Source: Rhinopithecus roxellana (taxonomy: Eukaryota; Chordata; Mammalia; Primates; Cercopithecidae). From it: DNA of 64,000 nucleotides. The notes under the pieces are model-generated. The model saw nothing but the letters and a program-made list of their open reading frames with translations, was not told where the DNA came from and made no database searches. Below, one piece after another: positions 52,201 to 61,200 of this stretch (within the stretch, counting starts at the first letter, position 1; the number at the start of each line of letters is the position of its first letter). Made by a program: the position numbers and the translations under genes. The DNA lies in contig NC_044553.1 of the NCBI RefSeq assembly GCF_007565055.1, forward strand, positions 46,055,420 to 46,119,419, in the 5' to 3' direction.

Positions 52201-55200
52201 GATATGGTGGCGCATGCCTATAGTCCTAGCTACTCTAGAGGCTGAGGTGGGAGGATTATTTGGGCCCAAAAGCTCAAGGCTCCAGTGAGCTGTGATATCA
52301 CTGCACTCCAGCCTGGATGACAGAGGCTCCATCTCAAAAAAGAAATTGAAGAGGACACCAAAAAATGGAAAGATGATCTATGTTCATGTATTGGAAGAAT
52401 CAGTATTGTTAAAAATCTCTGTACTACCCAAAGCAATCTACACATACAATGCAATCCCTATAAAAATATAAATGACATTCTTCAAAGAAATACTTTAAAA
52501 ATCCTAAAATTTATATAGAACCACAAAACAGCCAGAGTAGCCAAAGCTATCCGAAGCAAAAAGAATAAAACTGGAGGAATCACATTACCTGACTTCAAAT
52601 TATATTACAGAGCTATAGTAACCAAAACAGCATGGCACTTGCATGAAAACAGACACATAGACTAATGGAACAGAACACAGAACCCAGAAACAAATCCATA
52701 CACCTACAATGAACTCATTTTCAACAAAGGTGCCAAGAACATACATTGGGGAAGGAAGAGTCTCATCAATAAATGGTACTGGGAAAACTGGATATCCACA
52801 TGCAGAAAAATGAAACTGGACTCCCATATCTCACATACAAAAATCAAGCCAAAATGGACTAAAGCGGTCAGGCGCCTCTACAGGCTCACGCCTATAATCC
52901 CAGCACTTTGGGAGGCCAAGGCGGATGTATCACTTGAGGTCAGGAGTTCTAGACCATCCTGGCCAACATGGTGAAACCCTGTATCTATCAAAAGCACAGA
53001 AATTAGCTGGGTGTGGTAGTGCATGCTTATAATCCCAGCTATTTGGAAGGCTGAAGCAGGAAAATTCCTTTAACCTGGGAGGCAGAGGTTGCAATGAGCT
53101 GGGGTCACACCACTGCACTCTAGCCTAGATGACAGAGCGAGACTCTGTCTCAAAAAAAAAAAAAAAGGCCGGGCGTGGTGGCTCATGCCTGTAATCCCAG
53201 CACTTTGGGAGGCCGAGGCAGGTGGATCATGACGAGGTCGGGAGATCGATTCCATCCTAGCTAACACAGTGAAACCCCGTCTCTACTAAAAATTTAAAAA
53301 AATTAGCTGGCGTGGTGTTGGGTGCTTGTAGTCCCAGCTACTCGGGAAGCTGAGGCAGGAGAATGGAGAGCTTGCAGTGAGCCAAGATCGTACCACTGCA
53401 CTCCAGCCTGGGTGACAAGAGCGAGACTGTCTCAAAAAAAAAAAAAAAAAGGAATAAAGACTTAAATCCAAAACCTCAAACTATGAAATGACTAAAAGAA
53501 AACACTGGAGACACTTTCTCGGACACTGAAGTGAGCAAAGATTTCTTGGGTAATACCCCACGAGCATAGGCAACCAAAGTGAAAGTGGACAGATGGGACC
53601 ATATCAAGTTAAAAAAATTCTGCACAGCAAAGGATACCTTCAACAAAGTGGCTGGGTGTGGTGGCTTATGCCTGTAATCCCAGCACTTTGGGAGGCTGAG
53701 GTGGGAGGATTACCTGAGCTCAGAAGTTCGAGACCAGCCTGGCCAACATGGCGAAATCCTGTCTACTAAAAATACAAACATTAGCCAGGCGTGGTGGTTT
53801 GCTCCTGTGGTTGCAGCTACTTGGGTCTGAGGCAGGAAAGTCGCTAGAACCCAGGAAGCTGAGGTTGCAGTGAGCCGAGATCACACCACTGCACTCCAGC
53901 CTGGGCGACAGAGTGGGACCAAGACTTTGCCTAAAAAAAAAAAAAAAAATGAAGGGACAACCCACCAAATGGGAGAAAACATTTGCAAACTACCCATGTG
54001 ACAAGGGATTCATAATCAGAATATATAACAGCTCTCTAGGGAAAAAAAAAAATCTCATTAGTTAAATCAAATTTAAAATGGCAAAATGATTTCAATAGAC
54101 ATTTCTCAAAAGAAGTCATGCAAATGGGGCCAGGTGTGGTGGCTCACACCTGTAATCCCAGCAGTTTGGGAGGCCAAGGTGGGCAAATCACTTGAGGTCA
54201 GGAATTCGAGACCAGCCTGGCCAATATGGTGAAACCCCATCTCTACTAAAAATACAGAAATTAGCCAGGTGTGGTGGTGGGCACCTGTAATCCCAGCTAC
54301 TCAGGAGCCTTAGACAGGAGAATCACTTGAACCTGGTAGATGGAGGTTGCAGTAAGCCAAGATCATGCCACTGCACTCCAGCCTGGGCAACAGAGTGAGA
54401 CTCCATCTTAAAGAAAAAAGACATACAAATGGCAGACAGGTATGTGAAAAGGTGCTGAACATCACTGGTCATCTGAGAAATGCAAATCAAAACTATGAGA
54501 TATCATCTTACCCCAGTTAAAATGTCTTTTTTCCGAAAGACAGACAATAACAAATGTTTGTGAAGATATGGAGAAAAGGGAACCCTCATACACTGTCGAT
54601 GGGAATATAAATCAGTACAACCACTATGGAGAACAGTTTAGAGGTTCCTCAAAAAACTAAAAATCGAATCCAGCAATGCCACTCCTAAGAATATACCCAA
54701 AAGAAAGGAAATCAGTGTATCAAAGAGGTATCATGTTTATTGCAGCACTATTTGCACTAGACAAGATTTGGAATCAAACTGTGTCCATTGACAAACAAGT
54801 GGATAAAGAAAATGTGGTACACAAACACAATGGAGCACTATTCACACACAAAACAAAATGACATCCTGTCAGTTGCAACAACATGGATGGAACTGGAGGT
54901 CATAATGTTAAGTGAGATAAGCCAGGCACAGAAAGACACACTGCGCATGTTCTTTCTTATTTTTTGGAGGTAGAAATTAAAACAATTGAACTCCTGGAGA
55001 TAAGAGAGTAGAATGATAGTTACCAGAGGCTGGAATGGGTATTTGGAGGCAGGCGGGATGGATGGTTAATGGATGTTAAAAAAAAAAAAAAAAAACAGAA
55101 TGAGTGAGACCTAGCATTTGCTAATACAAGAGTGTGAGTATAGTCAAAAATAATTTAATTTTATATTTTAAAATAACTAAAAGAGTGTAATTGGATTGTT

Positions 55201-58200
55201 TGTAACACAAGCAGTAAGTGTTTGAGAGGATGGATACCACATTTACCCTCGTGATTGTTATGCATTGCATGCGTGTATCAAAATACCACGTAGGCTGGGC
55301 GCGGTGGCTCGCGCCTGTAATCCCAGCACTTTGGGAGGCTGAGGCAGGCAGATCACGAGGTCAGGAGATCGTGACGATCCTAGCTAACCCGGTGAAACCC
55401 CATCTCTACTAAAAATACAAAAAATGAGCCAGTCGTGGTGGTGCATGCCTGTAGTCCCAGCTATTCAGGAGGCTGAGGCAGAAGAATCACTTGAACCCTG
55501 GAGGGGGAGGTTGCAGTGAGCTGAGATCGCACCACTGTGCTGCAGCCTGGGTGACAAAGTGAGACTCCTTCTCAAAAAAAAAAAAAAATCAAGTAACCCA
55601 CAAATACACACACCTACTATGTATCCACAAAAATTAAAAAAAATAATTTGTATGCAGGTACAGAGGCTATGGGATAAGGCAGGAAAATACAATCAATACT
55701 GGGCAATTTGGTGATACAAAACAAGTACAAAACGATTGCATTGTATCTGTATTATTGGTATACAAAAGAAGTACACTGATAATACAGAGTAGGTACAAAG
55801 TATTATTGGTGTATAAAACAAGAGTAACTAATGGTGCAGAGAAAGGAAAAATTGGTATGGATTGGATTAGTCATATAGGCTTAACTGGGGGAAAAAAAGG
55901 CAACATGGTATCATTTTTTGTGATTGTAATATATTTTTCAGGAATTTGTGTGGTGTTTTTCTATTTTGTGAAATGAGATTATAAACCCCCCAAAGGTGTT
56001 TATAAGTCATACATTAGCTGAGCATGCCAAGAGCTCTTATTTCTTGTTATAGTGTAGTGTGCCAATTAAAAACTATATTCAAAGCCGAGTGGATTTGAGG
56101 AAGTAAAATATCTACTTGGTCTATTTATCGTGTTGTACAGATCTAAACAGTAGGAATGTTTAATACATTCTGAAGATACAGATTATAAAACTTTCCTTAA
56201 ATATTATATTACTAGTTTTGATCAATTCAACAGTCTTTTTTCTTTTGTTACTTCTTATTAAGGGTCAACTGTATTTGTTGGTAACGGACCAGGGATTTCT
56301 TACTGAAGAAAAAGTTGTTTGGGAAAGCCTACACAACGTAGATGGTGATGGAAATTTCTGTGACTCAGAATTTCATCTTCGGCCTCCTTCAGATCCTGAA
56401 ACTGTATACAAAGGACAACAAGATCAGATAGATCAGGTAAATTTGTCTTGTCTTCTTTATAGTGCTTAAAATGCTGATGTTTTTCAAATGTGAATTCAGT
56501 TATCCAAAATTTTTCAACTAAAGATTAATTCATCAATATACTTGTGAAATTTTCCTGACACTTCCTGAATAGTTGGTGATCATTCTACATGTACGTTAAT
56601 TATGTACTTTGGTGCAGAAGGCCAGATCATATTGAACTGTGAAGGTCATGGTGAGAAGTTTGAATTTTATTCTAATTGCAGTAGGGAAGCTATGTCAAGC
56701 ATTAAACATGGAAGTGATGGGATCTTCTTTACCTTTTTAAAAGACTGCTATTTGGAGAATACATAGGAAGGATACAGGTCTAAGCAGAGATACAGGTCTA
56801 AGCAGTCCAAGCAAGAGCTGATGATGGCTTAGCCTTGGGTGGTAAAGATGAAGAGATGAGCACATATCTGAGCTATATTTTGACTAGTTAGAAAAAGTAG
56901 AGGAGAGAGAATCTGGAAGGTAGCACATACTGTATAAAGAATGGGTGGATATTCTAAACCTTAAGAGGCCAAGGTAAGGAGGAGTAGACATTTATAGCAG
57001 GAGACGCACTAGTGAATAGAACTTGCATTTAGAAATGAGACAGATGAGATTTTTTTTTTTTTTTTGACAGATGAGATATTTGCCTGCCATAAGTGGGCAG
57101 GCTTGGAGCCACAGGTCTGTTTATTATTAGAGGCATCATGGTGATGTGAATTCTTCCCTGACTAAAGCAAAAATATGGTCATATTAAACAGTTGGCATAT
57201 ATTTTACTCATAACAATGTAAGTGCACAAAGACTGTTCAATTAGCCAATATTCAGTGAGGAGTTGTATTCCTGGCACGATAATTAGGTCCTAGGGATACA
57301 AAGATAAATCATTCAGTCCTGTCCTTAAAGATGCTGAGCCTAGTAGGGGAGGCAGATATTTGACCAAGCATGTTATATGTTAAGTTCTATAATGGCAATT
57401 TGAAGAGCAGGTATCAAATACACAAAAGAATATTTAATTCAAACAAATATGCATCTTTCTAGGACTTTTCTTTGAAAAACAGTTCTGAAAGTCATTGTGC
57501 TCATTTTCCTTCAGAAGCTATACACGGGTATTGCGTTTTAAATGTTATGAGAAATATGCGGGATTTTTCTAAGCGTTATATTATATATAAAAAATATTGG
57601 GCCAGGCATGGTGGCTCACTCCTATAATCCCAGCACTTTGAGAGGTTGAGGTGAGTGGATCACCTGAGATTGGGAGTTCAAGACCAGCCTGGCCAACATC
57701 GCGAAACCCTGTCTCTACTAAACATACAAAGATTAGCCAGGTGTGGTGGTGCGCACCTGTAACCCCAGCTACTTGGGAGGCTGAGGTGAGAGAATCGCTT
57801 GAACCCAGGAGGCAGAAGTTGCAGTGAGCCAAGATCGTGCCATTGCACTCCAACCTGGGTGACAGAGCAAGAGTCTGTCTCAAAAAAAAACCAAAAAGGC
57901 GAGGCACAGTGGCTCACACCTATAGTCCCAGCACTTTGGGAGGCCAAGGCGGGCCGATCACAAGGTCAGGAGATCAAGACCATCCTGGCTAACATAGTGA
58001 AACCCCGTCTCTAATTTAAAAAATGCAAAAGATTAGCTGGGCATGGTGGCATGTACCTGTATAGTCTCAGCTACTCGGGAGACTGAGGCAGGAGAATCGC
58101 TTGAACCCGGGAAGCGGAGGTTGCAGTGAGCCAAGAAAAAATTGAAGCAGAGGAATGAAGGCAAAGCAATAGATTGTCACAGTAGTCCAGATAAGGTGTT

Positions 58201-61200
58201 GAGATTGTTATCTGGAAGCAGCAAGGAAGAGGTGGATTCAAGACCATGAGGCTTCGTAAAGAGCAGAGTTTGAAGAATTCAGAAGAACTTGAAGGACAAA
58301 TTCTTTGTATCTTTATATCCATGAGATAGTCATGCTATATGTATGACAAGATCTTTATAGGCAACAACCTTTTTTATTTTTTGAGACGGGGTCTCACTCT
58401 GTCACCCAGGCTGGAGTACAGTGGTGCGATCTTGGCTCACTGCAACCTCCACCTCCCAGGCTCAAGCAATTCTCTCACCTCAGCCTCCCGAGTAACTGGG
58501 ACTACAGGCATGTGCCACCACACCTGGCTAATTTTTGTATTTTTACTGGAGGCAGGGTTTCGCCATGTTACCCACACTGGTCTCGAACTCCTGGGCTCAA
58601 GTGATCTGCCTGCCTTGGCCCCCGAAAGTGCTGGGATTACAGGCGTGAGCCACCGCACCTGGCCACAGGCAAAAACCGTTTACCCATCCTCTGTATCATT
58701 TAAAATTATCTTATTTTGAGGGTAGGTGGGGGAGGAGGTACACAGACTGGTCAAATTTTAGTCAGCACCGACTCTTAATAAAGTGGATATTAAGTTAACG
58801 CTTGACCAAAATGCACTTTTTCTGATAGAAAGTAATCTGAGTGTGTACATGGGAGTAGGGAGGAGATGGTTAAATAATTGAGTAAGACTATATGATGGCT
58901 ACTGTGTTGTCTTTAAAAATCATCTTTTAGAAGAATATTTAATAATCTTGGGAAATTCTTATGTTTTTAAACAGAAGACTTTTAGGACACTAAATGGAAA
59001 AGAAAACATTGCAGTAGTTTCAGAGGGTTGGTTTGAATTTGTATGGGAATGTAGAAAAATAATAATAAACTACTGTTAACAGTAGTTATCTCTGTGTAAT
59101 GATATTATGGTGATTTAAACTTTGTTATTTATGGTTTTCAGTTTTGTCTGAATTGCCTATAAGCATGTGTTTCTTTTGTAAATGGGGAACTTTTTAAAAT
59201 TCTTTAAACCAATTTACTTATTTATTTATACATGAAACAGGGTCTCAGTTACCTCGGCTACAGTGTAATGGTGTGATCACAGCTCACTGCAGCCTCAACT
59301 TTCTGGGCTCAAGTGATCCTCCCACCTCAGCCTCCCCTACCTAGTAGCTGGGACCACGGACATGCGTCACCATGCCCAGCTAATTTTTTTGTGTGTTTTT
59401 TGCAGAAATAGAGTTTTGCCATGTTGCTCAGGCTGGTCTCAAACTCCTGGGCTCAAGCAGCCTACCCGCCTCAGCCTCCCAAAGTGCTGGGATTATAGGT
59501 GTGTGCCGTTGTACCTGACTCCCCTCTACTTTTTGTTTTGTTTTTAGCTTTCTTGGCTGCCTATATATGGCTTCCAAAAAAAGTTTCAAATACGTTCCCC
59601 CCAGTTTTTTTTTTTTTTTGCAACCGAGTCTTGCTGCGTCGCCCAGGCTGGGGTGCAGGTGGCATGATCTTGGCTCACTGCAACCTCCGCCTCCCAGGTT
59701 CAAGTGATTCTCCTGCCTTAGCCTCCTGAGTAGCTGGAATTACAGGTGTGCACCACCACACCTGGCTAATTTTTGTGTTTTTCATAGAGATGGGGTTTCA
59801 CCATATTGGCCAGACTGGTCTCGAACTCCTGGGCTCAAGCGATCCACCTGCCTTGGCCTCCCAAAGTGCTGGGATTACAGGTGTGAGCCACCGCGCCTGG
59901 CCTCCAAAAATATTTAGAACAATGACAGAATCACTGAAATAAGTTCATAGCTCCCCAAGGGAAATACTTAGGAAGGTAACTGTCATTTTAATATTTAAAA
60001 TAAAATGTTTTTTATTTTAATTATTTTGTCATTTTATATTGTTTTCTTTTTCTTTTTTTGTTTTTATTCATTTTTATAGACAGGGTCTCTGTCATCCATG
60101 TTGGATGGAGTGCAGTGAGGAGATCATAACTCACTATAACCTCAAACTCCTGGGCTGACGCAATCCTCCTGCCTCAGCCTCCCAAGTAGCTAGGACTACA
60201 GGTGCACATCACCACACCTGGCTGATTTTTAAACTTTTTTTGTAGACAGGGTCTTGCTATATTGCCCAGGCATGGTATATTTTTTTAAAGCCATTCTTAC
60301 AGCTTTATAGATATAACATCTATATTTGCAGTCATTCATTCTTCGGCAAAATCTCATGGTTAATGATGGTTATACTTTAATTTCTTAGGATTATCTTATG
60401 GCATTATCTCTACAACAAGAACAGCAGAGCCAAGAGATCAATTGGGAACAAATCCCAGAAGGAATCAGTGATTTGGAACTAGCAAAGAAACTCCAAGAGG
60501 AAGAGGACAGACGGGCTTCTCAATACTATCAGGAACAGGAACAAGCAGCAGCTGCTGCTGCTGCTGCTTCTACACAGGCTCAGGTAAAAACTAGTGTTCT
60601 GAGTTTTAAATGTGATGATCACGGCTGGGTGCAGTGGCTCACACCTGTAATCCCAGCCCTTTGGGAGGCCGAGGCAGGCAGATTGCTTGAGGCCAGGAGT
60701 TCGAGACCAGCCTGGCCAACATGGCAAAACCCTGTCTCTACTAAAAATACAAAAATTAGCCAGGCGTGGTGGTGAACACTTGTAATCCCAGCTACTTGGG
60801 AGGCTGAGGTAGGAGAATTGCTTAACCTGGGAGGCAGAGGTTGCAGTGAGCTGACATTGTGCCGCTACACTCCAATCAGGATGACAGAACAAGACTCCTT
60901 CTCCAAAAAAAAAAAAAAAAAAAAAAGTGATGATCACTTTAGCAGTAAATTTCACTTGAGATAAAAAATTTTAAATTAGGTATTAACTCTTCAATTTTGT
61001 TAGGAATTTAGCACCCATGGATTTTATGACATTGTCCTAAGCTTGTATCTCGTTTGGTAAAATATTTTCTCCTGAGATTCTGATTTTCAAATTTATTTCT
61101 AAAATTCGTAATAGCTGCAAAGAAAATAAGTCAATTTGGACGAAGTCCTTTCTATCAACTAGAGGGCAGTATGAGGTAGTACTAGAAAAAATATAGACTT

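Larger units (their letters stand above)
52344..55650 (+). mobile_element. L1 (L1MA/L1PB-type) 3' end, 5'-truncated, cut by five Alus
   Basis: Pieces 52344-52865, 53452-53649, 53950-54126, 54419-55291 and 55589-55650 read in order through ORF2 (aaaactggaggaatcacatt, actggatatccacatgcaga) and the 3' UTR (taaaataactaaaagagtgt, acctactatgtatccacaaa). An 18-A run interrupts at 55080-55097. The reading frame is broken. Confidence 0.85.

Noticed and set aside
52344..55650. Active or coding L1
   Set aside because: 5'-truncated, split by five Alus and full of stops; a relic.
60479..60955. 158-codon minus-strand open frame
   Set aside because: It is antisense to MINDY2 exon 8 and the adjacent Alu; no independent coding evidence.
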